From NCBI GenBank assembly GCA_017694995.1, contig JADIMB010000003.1, positions 1 through 39,253 on the forward strand: a DNA stretch of 39,253 nt. The letters are read 5' to 3'. Each line of letters starts with the position of its first letter. Within the stretch, counting starts at the first letter, position 1. The notes under the pieces are model-generated. The model saw only the letters and a program-made list of their open reading frames with translations. It ran no database searches and was not told where the DNA came from. Source of the DNA: Candidatus Cryptobacteroides faecavium (GTDB lineage Bacteria; Bacteroidota; Bacteroidia; Bacteroidales; UBA932). Positions 23,623 through 32,981 of this stretch are shown in pieces. The position numbers and the translations under genes were made by a program.

Positions 23623-25632
23623 ATGAAAAAAATTATGTATGCAATGCTTCCGGTCCTGACTGTAGCTTGCAGTAGTCCAGAGAGCGCACCGTCTGCGCTG
23701 GATGTCACAAATCTTGATACCTCCGTGTCGCCGGCTGAGGATTTCTATGAGTATGCGACAGGGGGATGGCAGCAGAAGAATCCTTTGAAACCAGAATATT
23801 CCAGATATGGAGTCATGGATGTCATCAGCGAGAACAACGAGAAAAGGCTCAACGACCTTTTCAAGTCCATGGGCCAGATGTCCCCTATGCCCGGGAGCGT
23901 GGAGCAGAAGATATCGGACCTCTACAAGATGGGCCTTGATTCTACAAGGCTGAATGCGGAAGGCCCTGCCCCGGTGAAGCCGCTCCTCGACATGGTCCTT
24001 GCTGTCAAGGACAAAAGGGGCATGATGGAGGCGCTCACTGAACTCCATTCAGCCGCCGATTATCCGTTCTTCGCGCCTCAGGTGGCTGCGGACCTGGCTG
24101 ACAGCAAGAACCAGATCCTGTATCTTTACCAGTCCGGACTCGGCATGTCGGACAGGGACTATTACCTTGACACGGCCAATGCTGCACTCAAGGAAGGGTA
24201 CAGGGCTTTCCTCGAGAAGATATTCTCCTATTCAGGTATGCAGGATGCGGCACGGGCTGCGGAGGACGCGCTGCAGGTGGAGGACATGATCGCCAAGGCT
24301 TCATGGTCCAGTGTCGAGCTCAGGGATGTAGCCCGCTCATATAATCCGATGTCTTCGGAGGAGCTGGAGAAGCAGTATCCGAACCTCGATTTCGGTCTTT
24401 ACTTCAGGCTTGCCGGGATCAATCCGCAGGACAAGCTGGTCGTAGGCCAGCCGTCGTATTTCGCCGCACTTGATTCACTGGTTGCGTCCACAGGGCTTGA
24501 CAAGATGAAGAACTACCTCGCAGGACAGCTCCTGCAGGGGGCCTGCGCGGCTTTGAGCGACAGCTTCTATGTCGCTTCATTTGACTTCTTCCAGAAGCAG
24601 ATGGCCGGGGTGAAGGAGCCTAAGCCAAGGTGGAAGAGGTCGATGGCAGTCCCTAACAGTATCCTTTCTGAAGCGGTAGGCGAGATGTATGTCACAAGGT
24701 ATTTCCCTGCGGAAGACAAGGAGAAAGTGAAGCACATGGTCGAGAACCTCAGGGTCGCCCTCGGTGAGCATATTGACTCCCTGCAGTGGATGAGCGACAC
24801 GACCAAGATGAAGGCCCACGAGAAACTCAATTCTTTCAGCGTCAAGATAGGGTATCCCGACAAATGGAAGGACTACTCGACACTTATCATAAACCCGTCA
24901 CTCAGCTACTACGAGAATATAAGGAATGCCGCCAAATGGATTGTAGCGGACAACATGTCGCGCATGGGCAGGCCGACAGACAAGTCAGAGTGGCTTATGA
25001 GCCCGCAGACAGTAAACGCATATTATAATCCGACCACCAATGAAATATGCTTCCCTGCAGCTATCCTGCAGCCTCCTTTCTATAATCCGGAGGCGGATGA
25101 TGCGGTGAACTATGGCGCGATAGGGGTCGTCATAAGCCACGAGATGACTCATGGCTTTGATGACCAGGGACGTATGTTCGACAAGGACGGGAACATGTCC
25201 AACTGGTGGACAGACTCTGACGCACAGGAGTTCAATGCGAGGGCGCAGAAGCTTGTGGAGCAGTTCAACCAGGTGCAGGTACTTCCGGGTGTCATGGCAA
25301 ACGGCGCCCTCTGCCTCGGAGAGAACATAGCCGACCAGGGAGGCCTGAGAGTGGCTTATACTGCACTCTGCAATTCATTCGGGGACAGCCATCCTGCTCC
25401 ACTGTCAGGCTTCACTGCAGAGCAGAGATTCTATCTGTCATATGCAAACATCTGGGCCCAGAATATCACTGACGAGGAAAAGGCCAGGCTGACCAAGCTT
25501 GACGTACATTCTCTCGGTGAGAACAGGGTGAATGTCACACTGCGCAACCTCCAGACATTCTTTGACGCTTTCGGTATCAAAGCCGGTGACGCTATGTACC
25601 GTCCAGAGAGTGAAAGGGTGGTGATCTGGTAG
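23623..25632 (+). CDS. M13 family zinc metallopeptidase, predicted lipoprotein (PepO/neprilysin type)
   Basis: A 669-residue M13 peptidase. The signal peptide ends in 'LTVAC' with a lipobox cysteine at residue 16. The zinc site is complete: 'HEMTHGFD' (His506, Glu507, His510) and 'GENIADQGG' with Glu567 and Asp571. The C-terminal 'VHSLGENRVNVTLRN' and 'MYRPESERVVIW' match the family's closing segment. It should cleave oligopeptides at the cell surface or in the periplasm. It is followed after 10 bp by an ABC-type permease gene and so is probably co-transcribed. Confidence 0.96.
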   Translation: MKKIMYAMLPVLTVACSSPESAPSALDVTNLDTSVSPAEDFYEYATGGWQQKNPLKPEYSRYGVMDVISENNEKRLNDLFKSMGQMSPMPGSVEQKISDLYKMGLDSTRLNAEGPAPVKPLLDMVLAVKDKRGMMEALTELHSAADYPFFAPQVAADLADSKNQILYLYQSGLGMSDRDYYLDTANAALKEGYRAFLEKIFSYSGMQDAARAAEDALQVEDMIAKASWSSVELRDVARSYNPMSSEELEKQYPNLDFGLYFRLAGINPQDKLVVGQPSYFAALDSLVASTGLDKMKNYLAGQLLQGACAALSDSFYVASFDFFQKQMAGVKEPKPRWKRSMAVPNSILSEAVGEMYVTRYFPAEDKEKVKHMVENLRVALGEHIDSLQWMSDTTKMKAHEKLNSFSVKIGYPDKWKDYSTLIINPSLSYYENIRNAAKWIVADNMSRMGRPTDKSEWLMSPQTVNAYYNPTTNEICFPAAILQPPFYNPEADDAVNYGAIGVVISHEMTHGFDDQGRMFDKDGNMSNWWTDSDAQEFNARAQKLVEQFNQVQVLPGVMANGALCLGENIADQGGLRVAYTALCNSFGDSHPAPLSGFTAEQRFYLSYANIWAQNITDEEKARLTKLDVHSLGENRVNVTLRNLQTFFDAFGIKAGDAMYRPESERVVIW

Positions 25633-25642
25633 TCTGCCGCTG

Positions 25643-26836
25643 ATGGATGTTTCCCTATTTATAGCCAGGAAACTCCGTTTCAAGGGACGGATTGCGGTGG
25701 TTTCCATTGCCGTCAGTTTCCTTGTGATGATTATTGCCGTCTCGGTTTCTTCCGGTTTCCGGAATGAGATCCGGGACGGCATTTCTTTTCTTTCAGGCGA
25801 CATACAGCTGACGCCTGTCGACCTGAATTTCCTTGACGAGACATCACCGGTAGACAGGTATCCTTCGTATCTGGAGCATGTGAGGGCCCTCGCCGGCGTG
25901 GAGTCCGCGTCTGCGGCTGTCTACAGGGCCGGGATAATAAAAAGCGGGGATGATATCCACGGTGTGCTTTTCAAGGGTGTGGAGCAGTCCGCGGGACTGC
26001 TCCCTGGACAGCATGACACTCTGCCGCCGATGAGTGTATCCATTCCCGCAAGGCTGGCTTCCATGCTGCATCTTGAGCCCGGGGATGCCCTGCCTTCCTA
26101 CTTTATAGGAGAAAAGGTCAAAGTGCGGAAATTCACTGTCCATTCCATATATGACGGCCTGGTAGGCGGCGATGACGAGAATCTTGTCGTGTTCGCGCCG
26201 ATATCTGACATGCAGCGCCTGAACGGGTGGTCAGACGGCCAGGTCTCCGCACTTGAAGTTATACTGGACCGGCGGTCAAAGAGTGCCGGAAGGATGTCTG
26301 ACATGCAGCAGGAGATAGGAACCCTGGTACTGCTGTACACGTCCGATGATGAAGAGTCGGTAGTCGCCAGGTCGGCGGTATCACGCTATCCGCAGATCTT
26401 CGACTGGCTCAACCTTATAGATTTCAACGTGTTTTTCATATTGATCCTGATGACCGCAGTGGCGGGGTTCAACATGATCTCCGGCCTGCTCATCATGCTT
26501 TTCGAGAACATCTCGACAATAGGCCTGCTGAAGTCTCTCGGCATGGCTGACCGTCAGATTGCGAAGATATTCATTATCAGAGCATCTTCTGTCATGCTTA
26601 AAGGTATCCTTGCCGGCAATGCGCTTGCCCTGCTGTTCTGTCTTGTGCAGGGGCTCACGCATGTGATCAGGCTGGACCCTTCAAACTATTTCATTTCTTA
26701 TGTGCCTGTACATGTGGATATTGCGGCGTACCTTGCCGCTGACTTTGCCGCTTATGTACTGATAATGCTTCTCCTTCTGATACCGTCACTCTTCATAACA
26801 AAAATCGACCCTGCCAGGACGGTCAGAGTCGAATGA
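25643..26836 (+). CDS. FtsX/LolC-LolE-type ABC transporter permease
   Basis: A 397-residue permease with one membrane segment near the N-terminus (about residues 18-38), a large periplasmic MacB-PCD-like domain (about 40-255), and three C-terminal membrane segments (about 265-290, 315-340 and 360-385). The ending 'PSLFITKIDPARTVRVE' is typical of LolC/LolE-like permeases, which extract lipoproteins from the inner membrane. No ATPase gene is adjacent, so its partner is elsewhere. It lies 10 bp after the M13 peptidase and converges on mltF with a 25-bp gap. Confidence 0.9.
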   Translation: MDVSLFIARKLRFKGRIAVVSIAVSFLVMIIAVSVSSGFRNEIRDGISFLSGDIQLTPVDLNFLDETSPVDRYPSYLEHVRALAGVESASAAVYRAGIIKSGDDIHGVLFKGVEQSAGLLPGQHDTLPPMSVSIPARLASMLHLEPGDALPSYFIGEKVKVRKFTVHSIYDGLVGGDDENLVVFAPISDMQRLNGWSDGQVSALEVILDRRSKSAGRMSDMQQEIGTLVLLYTSDDEESVVARSAVSRYPQIFDWLNLIDFNVFFILILMTAVAGFNMISGLLIMLFENISTIGLLKSLGMADRQIAKIFIIRASSVMLKGILAGNALALLFCLVQGLTHVIRLDPSNYFISYVPVHVDIAAYLAADFAAYVLIMLLLLIPSLFITKIDPARTVRVE

Positions 26837-26861
26837 TTGATTCCAGCCGGGGAGGCCGGTG

Positions 26862-27911
26862 CTATGACGGGCATACCGTACAGAAGGTATTGTAGATACT
26901 GATGATGTTGTCCACATAGCTTATGGTCTCGTGTCCCTGGAACTTTCCGAGTTTCACACACTCTTCATCCAGGATGGAGTCGAGTCTCATTTCAGGTATC
27001 ACCCGCACTACATTTTCCCATCTCCTGCTGTCGAGACCTCTCGCCTCCGCCAGACTGCGGCAGTCTGCTATGCGGCCTTCGCCTGCGTTGTAGGAGGCAA
27101 GCGTGAACAGGACTTTCTCATTCCTGTCCATATCCTCGCCTGCAAACATGTCCTGGAGCCTCTCCAGGTGCATTGTCCCGGCTCTGATGTTCTCTTCCGG
27201 GTCTGTCAGGTCATGGATCCCGTAGTGCTCGGCCGTCGACGGCATCACTTGCATGAGCCCTTCCGCACCTCTGGAGGAAAGGGAGTTGATGGAGAACCTT
27301 GATTCCTGGTAGATGACAGCTGCAAGCATCCTCCAGTCCCATCCCAGCCGGTGTGCATATTCCTTTATAAGGGAGTCATAAGGGCTGATGTGGCCGGCCT
27401 TTGACCTTTCATGAGGCCTGTAGGATCCGAAAAAACGCTCTTTCGCATCAGAGTATTCGGACGTCTTTTCGAAATAGCATATCCACGAATTGATGGCCAT
27501 GATGTCATCCGGATCATCTTTCCGGACAGCCCATACTGAGTTATCCCCGGTCTTCATGGAGACCATGACTTCATCAAGCCCGCCGGTCTCTGTAGCCGGT
27601 ATCACTGCTATGTCCACCTTCCCTTCGCGCAGGGAATCCAGATAGTTTTCACCTTTATGCGCAGTGATTATTTTCACATTTCTTCCGGCAGTCTTTGCAA
27701 ACTGTTCCAGAAGTTCATAGTTGAAGCCTGTATTCAGGCCGTTGCTGCTGTACATGTCGTTCCCCAGAACGATTGCACACTTGATTTCTTCTGAACCAAA
27801 ACTCTCTTTTGATTCTGACGACTCCATCACATGGGCCCTGTCACTTGCCGTCACGGCAATGAATGTCAGGACTGAAGCGACGAGATATCGTCTTGTCCTT
27901 TTACTAACCAT
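26862..27911 (-). CDS. mltF: MltF-like membrane-bound lytic transglycosylase
   Basis: A 349-residue two-domain protein. A signal or anchor segment (about 8-24) is followed by an SBP_bac_3-type ligand-binding domain (about 42-135, 'CAIVLGNDMYSSNG' to 'GKVDIAVIPA') and a C-terminal SLT lysozyme-like domain (about 180-330). The catalytic glutamate is Glu203 in 'AVIYQESRF', and 'SSRGAEGLMQVMPSTAEHYGI' and 'ASYNAGEGRI' are the SLT signature. It cleaves peptidoglycan to anhydro-muropeptides in the periplasm. It follows the porin by 7 bp and is last in the pncB-pncA-porin-mltF run. The N-terminal domain is shorter than in E. coli MltF. Confidence 0.92.
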   Translation of the reverse strand: MVSKRTRRYLVASVLTFIAVTASDRAHVMESSESKESFGSEEIKCAIVLGNDMYSSNGLNTGFNYELLEQFAKTAGRNVKIITAHKGENYLDSLREGKVDIAVIPATETGGLDEVMVSMKTGDNSVWAVRKDDPDDIMAINSWICYFEKTSEYSDAKERFFGSYRPHERSKAGHISPYDSLIKEYAHRLGWDWRMLAAVIYQESRFSINSLSSRGAEGLMQVMPSTAEHYGIHDLTDPEENIRAGTMHLERLQDMFAGEDMDRNEKVLFTLASYNAGEGRIADCRSLAEARGLDSRRWENVVRVIPEMRLDSILDEECVKLGKFQGHETISYVDNIISIYNTFCTVCPS

Positions 27912-27918
27912 AATTACT

Positions 27919-30723
27919 TTATCTGCTTATTGCAGTTGCAGTATTCATGCCATTTGAAGAAAGTCTTCCTCCGGATGACATTCTGTCACCCGAGGCACCG
28001 GAAGTACCACTGCCACCTCTTCCGGCGGCTGATGCTCCCCCTACTGAACTGTTTTTCCCTGACTGGATATAGAAAGGCCAGAATATCCCGAATTTGATGG
28101 CCCTCTGCGGCCTTATGTAATGATGTGCCCCGAAATAGTCGACAGCGTTATCAGGCCATCCCATTCCCACATTGACCGCCTTTATGAAGATACATGCCCT
28201 CTTCCACTGGATGTTCACGAATGCGTCGATATACGGACTGTTTCCATACTGCTCTTCGTTCTGGTTGTGGAACAGGCCGAGAGCAGGGCTGTATGCTGGG
28301 GCATACCATCTGGTCGTATACCAAGCGTTGGCCCCGATCTGCATCTGCATGACATTCTTCACTACATCGAACTGGAAGTAGTATCTGAAGTTCAGCGAGA
28401 GTGCAGGCAGGGGAAGTACATCCGTGTTCGAAGACAGCTGGAACAATGCCTGGTGGTCAAAATGGAATTTCCATAGCCTGAAGTTCTTTGTCAGTGAGGC
28501 AGTCATCACACTCATCGGGGTGCTGTTCTGTCTTACAATCCCTTCAGTGTCATAATATATATTGTTGCTTAGCAATGCATATCCGAACGAGGCTTTCAGC
28601 TTCCAGTGCGGGACTGCGGCGCTGGCCTCGATTTTAGTCTCTGATATTTTCCCGAAACTGTTGTCCCATTTGTAGTGGTTTGACAGGTAATGCTGCTGGT
28701 ACCAGTCCGGTTCCTTGAGGGAAGTCTCGAACCTTGCATTGAAACTCAGAGGGCTGTTCCTTGCTTTCCTGAACGGGAAAATATTGAAGTTCAGGTTTGC
28801 CGTGACGTCAAAATCATTGACTTCCGCACCCAGGAAAGTGTATTTCCCTGCGGCATCCCATTTCATGAATTTCTTCAGCTGCCCCTGTGCCCCGGCATAC
28901 AGGTACACTGAATTCCTCACTACGTTCTTCCCTTTGGACAGATAATTCTGCGTGCTGCTGAAGTCGTAGTAATTGAGCAGCTTGTCTCCTATCCCGACAT
29001 CAAGTTTGGATACAATCCCGTCTTCAGACCAGGGCTGCAGCCTGATGTAAAGCCGGTTCTCGAACTTCATCACGCGCTGCGAGTCCGCGCTGCTTGTAGG
29101 GTTGAGGTAGAACCTGTTGTTGTACAGGTCTCTTCCAGGCTGCCCGTCATCCCCCGCGCTGATTTCGTCCGTGTACATTTTCGTGAACACGGAATATTCG
29201 GAGCTGTGTCCTATGAATGCTGTGGTGATGTCCCTGTCGAGAGTGTCCGCGTCCTCAGCCGAGGCATCGAGAGCCAGGCGTTCCTGCTCCTCTGCCAGGT
29301 AGGCCTTTATCGCAGTGCTGTCCCCGGAGGCCATTATGCTGTCCCTGCGGGCCTGCTCCGCCTTCATCTCCTTTTTCTTCCCGATGTTGTTGATGAAGGA
29401 GAAAGGTATCCTGTATGACTGGTCAAGGAAGACCGTGTTTTTCTTGATCCTGTTTGACGCGTTGGTCAGATGAATGTCTATTTCCCTGGCATCCACGGTG
29501 GTATCCCTTATCCATGTGTTGTCGACGATACCTCCGTTCTCGCTTTTCTCGACACGGTTGAAGATATATCCGGCGTGCATGAGATAGCGCTTGCCCATAT
29601 AGTTGGTGGCTGCGACGAATGTCCTGTTGTCCACATCCTCTCTCCTGAGCATACCGTTTCCTCCGAATCTGTGGTATTCAAGGGTCACATTCAGCTCCGG
29701 AAGGATATTCTGGGTGGTAAGTATCTTGATGTTTGACTCTTCCTTCTCCTGGTTGGCGAAAAGGGTCCCCCAGTATGCCAGCTCGGTGTACGGGGTCTTC
29801 GTGTTGAACATCGGCAGGCTTTCAGGCGAGTAGTTGTATATACGGTAAGGCGTGTAGAAGATCACATTCTCTTCATCCTCGCGCCTGAAATAGTTGTAGG
29901 TCTGCACAGGAGAGCCTATCACACCGAGGTAGGAGGCATTTATGTCGCTCTGGTAGAACGGGTAGTCGTAGAAATGGTAGTTGTACGTAGTGTCCTGGCT
30001 GTGGAGGTCGACATCGTTGAAGTATCTGTCGTGGGTCCATGTGATAAGCCTCTTATACTGCATGGAGTCCGGCACCGCGAATGTCTCCAGGATCCTCGGG
30101 GTGGCGGCGATGATGCTGTCCCTGGCCGAGATGATGCTGTCTCTCCTGTCAAGGATGCTGTCCATCTTCGCCATCAGGGCCGGAAGTTCCTGCTCCTTTA
30201 TGACCTTTTTCTGCTCTTTTCTCGACAGGGAGTTGAACCATATTATGGAATCCCTGAATGCTATGTCGGCCGAGTCCCTCCTATAAAGGGAGTCGAGAAG
30301 GTGAAGCTGCACTGTGTCCCCGGCCTGCATGAGGGAATCCCTTGTCTGCTTCCTGGTGGGGGCGTCTTTCAGCTCTACATAATACCGGAACCTCAATGTG
30401 TCTGTGAGCCTCAGCGAGTCCGGGGGTATGATGGTATCCCTTGCTGTCAGTGAATTTATGGAGTCGACTTTTGAGAACAATGTGCCTACGGCTGCGGCTA
30501 TGCCCGCATTGGATGACACCAGAAGGATACTGTCAGAGACTGCAACACCCTCAGTGTCAGCTGGTACTGTGATGACTGAACTGTCCGCCTCCCTTGCCTG
30601 TCCGAGGGAGTCCGCAACTGACAGTATGCGTCTGCTGCGCGCAGCATCAATCCCGAAGGACTGCACGGCCGCGATCCCTACCAACAGTGCCGGAATCCAT
30701 ATTTTTGACAACAGGTTCTTCAT
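27919..30723 (-). CDS. Porin_10-type outer-membrane beta-barrel protein
   Basis: A protein of 934 residues: signal peptide (about 1-25), an N-terminal periplasmic region of about 250 residues rich in Asp, Ser, Arg and Leu with repeated 'RDSI' units, then a long beta-strand-rich barrel region to about residue 890. The pattern matches the Bacteroidetes 'putative porin' family (Porin_10). The last 40 residues or so are a Gly/Ser/Ala-rich tail after 'GIFWPFYIQSGKN', where most outer-membrane barrels end with an aromatic residue, which is odd. The start ATG at 30723 is chosen over 30735 because a promoter -7 box lies just upstream. Confidence 0.85.
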   Translation of the reverse strand: MKNLLSKIWIPALLVGIAAVQSFGIDAARSRRILSVADSLGQAREADSSVITVPADTEGVAVSDSILLVSSNAGIAAAVGTLFSKVDSINSLTARDTIIPPDSLRLTDTLRFRYYVELKDAPTRKQTRDSLMQAGDTVQLHLLDSLYRRDSADIAFRDSIIWFNSLSRKEQKKVIKEQELPALMAKMDSILDRRDSIISARDSIIAATPRILETFAVPDSMQYKRLITWTHDRYFNDVDLHSQDTTYNYHFYDYPFYQSDINASYLGVIGSPVQTYNYFRREDEENVIFYTPYRIYNYSPESLPMFNTKTPYTELAYWGTLFANQEKEESNIKILTTQNILPELNVTLEYHRFGGNGMLRREDVDNRTFVAATNYMGKRYLMHAGYIFNRVEKSENGGIVDNTWIRDTTVDAREIDIHLTNASNRIKKNTVFLDQSYRIPFSFINNIGKKKEMKAEQARRDSIMASGDSTAIKAYLAEEQERLALDASAEDADTLDRDITTAFIGHSSEYSVFTKMYTDEISAGDDGQPGRDLYNNRFYLNPTSSADSQRVMKFENRLYIRLQPWSEDGIVSKLDVGIGDKLLNYYDFSSTQNYLSKGKNVVRNSVYLYAGAQGQLKKFMKWDAAGKYTFLGAEVNDFDVTANLNFNIFPFRKARNSPLSFNARFETSLKEPDWYQQHYLSNHYKWDNSFGKISETKIEASAAVPHWKLKASFGYALLSNNIYYDTEGIVRQNSTPMSVMTASLTKNFRLWKFHFDHQALFQLSSNTDVLPLPALSLNFRYYFQFDVVKNVMQMQIGANAWYTTRWYAPAYSPALGLFHNQNEEQYGNSPYIDAFVNIQWKRACIFIKAVNVGMGWPDNAVDYFGAHHYIRPQRAIKFGIFWPFYIQSGKNSSVGGASAAGRGGSGTSGASGDRMSSGGRLSSNGMNTATAISR

Positions 30724-30732
30724 ACGAACCTG

Positions 30733-30763
30733 CAAAGGTATGTAAATAATTTATTTTTACAAA
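30733..30763 (-). promoter_or_regulatory. Porin promoter with an almost leaderless transcript
   Basis: On the minus strand TTTG (complement of 30760-30763), 19 bp and TACCTTTG (complement of 30733-30740) form a near-ideal Bacteroidota promoter. The -7 box ends 9 bp before the ATG at 30723, so the 5' leader is at most a few nucleotides long. Confidence 0.7.
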
Positions 30764-31344
30764 ATCTCGGCTCCGGCGGCCCTGATCTCGTCAAGCGCCT
30801 TGCGGTGCCCGTCCTGGTCGACGTAAGCCAGTGCTCCCGACAGCAGGTGCACATTGAAACCGGCCTTTAGCAGATCCAGGCATGTGGCCTTGACACAGAA
30901 TTCAGTAGCGATTCCGCATACATATACATCCCTGATGTCAAGCAGGTCCAGGACTTCTCCCATGGACTGGCCTGCCTTGTTCATGCCTTCGAACCCTGAA
31001 TACTGCTCGCAGTCCCGGTCGCAACCCTTGTAGAACGTAAGCACCTCATTAATATACGGCTGGAGCTTGTCATGCACGGCTCCCCCGTGAGTGCCCGCCA
31101 CACAGTGCGCCGGCCATGTGCCTCCGTTTTCCGAAAACGAGCAGTGCTCTGCCGGATGGTGGTCGCACACGAACAGGATCGGGAAGGTGTCCAGGATATC
31201 GTTCTCGTCCCCGTTCTGCCCGGCGGTCATCTTGTCGATGAATGCTGCAGCCTCGTTGACTGCATTCTTCGAATTGAGACATGCGAGGGACCCGTCGATG
31301 AAGTCATACAGCATGTCCACTACTACTAGAGCTGAATCTGTCAT
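30757..31344 (-). CDS. pncA: Nicotinamidase (isochorismatase-fold)
   Basis: A 195-residue isochorismatase-like hydrolase. The catalytic triad fits nicotinamidase: Asp10 in 'VVVDMLYDF', Lys106 in 'LTFYKGCD' and Cys150 in 'GIATEFCVKAT'. Asp61 and His63 in 'CDHHPAEHCSF' and His80 in 'WPAHC' fit the metal site. It hydrolyses nicotinamide to nicotinate and ammonia. The next gene upstream is pncB (6-bp gap), whose enzyme uses that nicotinate, so the pair is an NAD salvage operon. Confidence 0.93.
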   Translation of the reverse strand: MTDSALVVVDMLYDFIDGSLACLNSKNAVNEAAAFIDKMTAGQNGDENDILDTFPILFVCDHHPAEHCSFSENGGTWPAHCVAGTHGGAVHDKLQPYINEVLTFYKGCDRDCEQYSGFEGMNKAGQSMGEVLDLLDIRDVYVCGIATEFCVKATCLDLLKAGFNVHLLSGALAYVDQDGHRKALDEIRAAGAEIL

Positions 31345-31350
31345 GGCGCC

Positions 31351-32835
31351 TTAGAGTCTGAAATTGTTGATCTCTGAAACCAGTCTGTTGATTATCTGCA
31401 TTTTGAGGTCATAGAGACTGTCTGATATGTCTACCTTGTAATAATGAGGATTGATAAGACGCCTCTCGCTCGGGCTGAAATGCATGAGAGTGGAGTTGTA
31501 GTATTCTTTCTTTTCCTCCAGAGTATGCACCGGCACGCATCTCTTCCCGTTTTCCATCACCTTGGCCTGCAATGCCTTGGCCGTATAGGTCCCGGCATCG
31601 AAAGTCTTGTACTTGTATCTGTCGTTTTCGTCATATATGGTGAACTCCTCCCCGTTCTCTATCCTGGATGAGAGCGCGTCCCCGCGCAGGCAGGTCACGT
31701 CGGCCTTGAAGACATCCCCTTTTTCAGGGTCATTCCTGCTGATCCTGTAGGTGATCTGGAATCCGGGGTTTATGAGCTTGGACTTGTCCTCCGAGCGCTT
31801 GAGCACCGGCTGCCCGTCCATCTGCACCAGCTTGTATACATTGCCGAAGCACGGGTTCGCCTTGCTCGTGGCTATGGCGTCACCTACCCCGTATGAGTCG
31901 ATGCATGCCCCCTGCCTCTCCAGATCGGAGATTATGTACTCGTCAAGGGAATTTGTCGCGAATATTTTGCATTTGCGGAATCCGTTCTCGTCCAGAATCC
32001 TGCGGCACTCGCACGAGAGATATGCGAGGTCACCGCTGTCCAGCCTTATCCCGTAGCCGTACGGGTAGCTGTCGTCTATCCCGTTTTCTTTATAGGCCCT
32101 CATGGCGTTGAGTATCCCGCACTTGAGAGAGTCGTAAGTGTCGATGAGAAGGATCAGAGGCTCGTTCATGTGGGTCTTTATATAGGAGTCGAAGGCCTTG
32201 TGCTCTCCTTCTACGGAACATCCGAACGAAGTGACATAGCTGTGGGCCATAGTCCCTGTCGAGCCGCATCCGAACATCACTCCTGTAAGGATGTTGGAAG
32301 TGTTGCCGCACCCCGCGATTATTGCCGCTTTCGCTCCATAGGCAGCCGCCCACGGGCCATGCGCCCTCCGGGACCCGAACTCGCTTACAGGCCGGTTTGT
32401 CGCCCTGCACACCCTCGAGGCCTTTGTCGCTACTGCCATCTGGTGGTTCATTATGCACAGCATCGGGGTCTCCAGCACCTGTGCCTCTATAACAGGGCCT
32501 TCCACTATGATCACCGGCTGGGACGGGAACACGATCTCGCCTTCACGCATAGCGTAGATGTTGCCGGTGAACTTCATGTGCGAGAGGTACTCCCTGAACT
32601 CTGCATATTCGTCCCCGGGAAGGAACTTCCCGAAGAAATCCGCCGGCATGTTGCCCAGGTTCTCCACCATTTCCAGCACTTCGTCCACGCCGCTGACAAC
32701 GGCCCAGTTGTTGTTTTCAGGGGCTTTCCTGTAGAAAAGATTGAATACCGCGGTCTTGTCTTTCATCCCGCAGTCATAAAACGACTTTCCCATCGTATAC
32801 TGGTACTTGTCGGAACAATACGCATTGTTAAGCAT
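31351..32835 (-). CDS. pncB: Nicotinate phosphoribosyltransferase
   Basis: A 494-residue NAPRTase. 'DKYQYTMGKSFYDCG', 'FNLFYRKAPENNNWAV', 'SEFGSRRAHGP' and 'TNSLDEYIISDLERQGACIDSYGVGDAIATSK' follow the family order. It makes nicotinate mononucleotide from nicotinate and PRPP with ATP. It is followed closely by pncA, which supplies nicotinate, and by a porin and mltF. It is divergent from the amgK-rapZ fusion gene. Confidence 0.96.
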   Translation of the reverse strand: MLNNAYCSDKYQYTMGKSFYDCGMKDKTAVFNLFYRKAPENNNWAVVSGVDEVLEMVENLGNMPADFFGKFLPGDEYAEFREYLSHMKFTGNIYAMREGEIVFPSQPVIIVEGPVIEAQVLETPMLCIMNHQMAVATKASRVCRATNRPVSEFGSRRAHGPWAAAYGAKAAIIAGCGNTSNILTGVMFGCGSTGTMAHSYVTSFGCSVEGEHKAFDSYIKTHMNEPLILLIDTYDSLKCGILNAMRAYKENGIDDSYPYGYGIRLDSGDLAYLSCECRRILDENGFRKCKIFATNSLDEYIISDLERQGACIDSYGVGDAIATSKANPCFGNVYKLVQMDGQPVLKRSEDKSKLINPGFQITYRISRNDPEKGDVFKADVTCLRGDALSSRIENGEEFTIYDENDRYKYKTFDAGTYTAKALQAKVMENGKRCVPVHTLEEKKEYYNSTLMHFSPSERRLINPHYYKVDISDSLYDLKMQIINRLVSEINNFRL

Positions 32836-32887
32836 AAAAACCGGTTATAAGACCCATAATTACCGCCCGTAGAGCGTCAAATCCCGA

Positions 32888-32895
32888 CAAAGTTA
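32888..32895 (-). promoter_or_regulatory. -7 box of the pncB-pncA operon
   Basis: TAACTTTG on the minus strand (TANNTTTG), about 52 bp upstream of the pncB ATG, giving a leader of roughly 45 nt. It faces the amgK-rapZ promoter across about 40 bp. No matching -33 box was identified. Confidence 0.5.
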
Positions 32896-32912
32896 CACTT
32901 TTTTGTGAGACA

Positions 32913-32943
32913 TTGTTATTTTCTTTAATTTTGTGGCCCGCGG
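32913..32943 (+). promoter_or_regulatory. Promoter of the amgK-rapZ/murU pair
   Basis: TTG (32913-32915), 20 bp and TAATTTTG (32936-32943) match the Bacteroidota promoter. The longer frame of the amgK gene begins within this promoter, which is why I reject that start. Confidence 0.65.
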
Positions 32944-32981
32944 ACATTTTCATGCCGCAATTGGACTTTAAGATCAACTTT

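Noticed and set aside
29974..30453. 159-residue plus-strand frame within the porin gene
   Set aside because: It is opposite a 934-residue porin gene and has no recognisable domain.
32913..32981. Longer start of the AmgK-RapZ gene
   Set aside because: It begins within the promoter itself, so it would not be transcribed.
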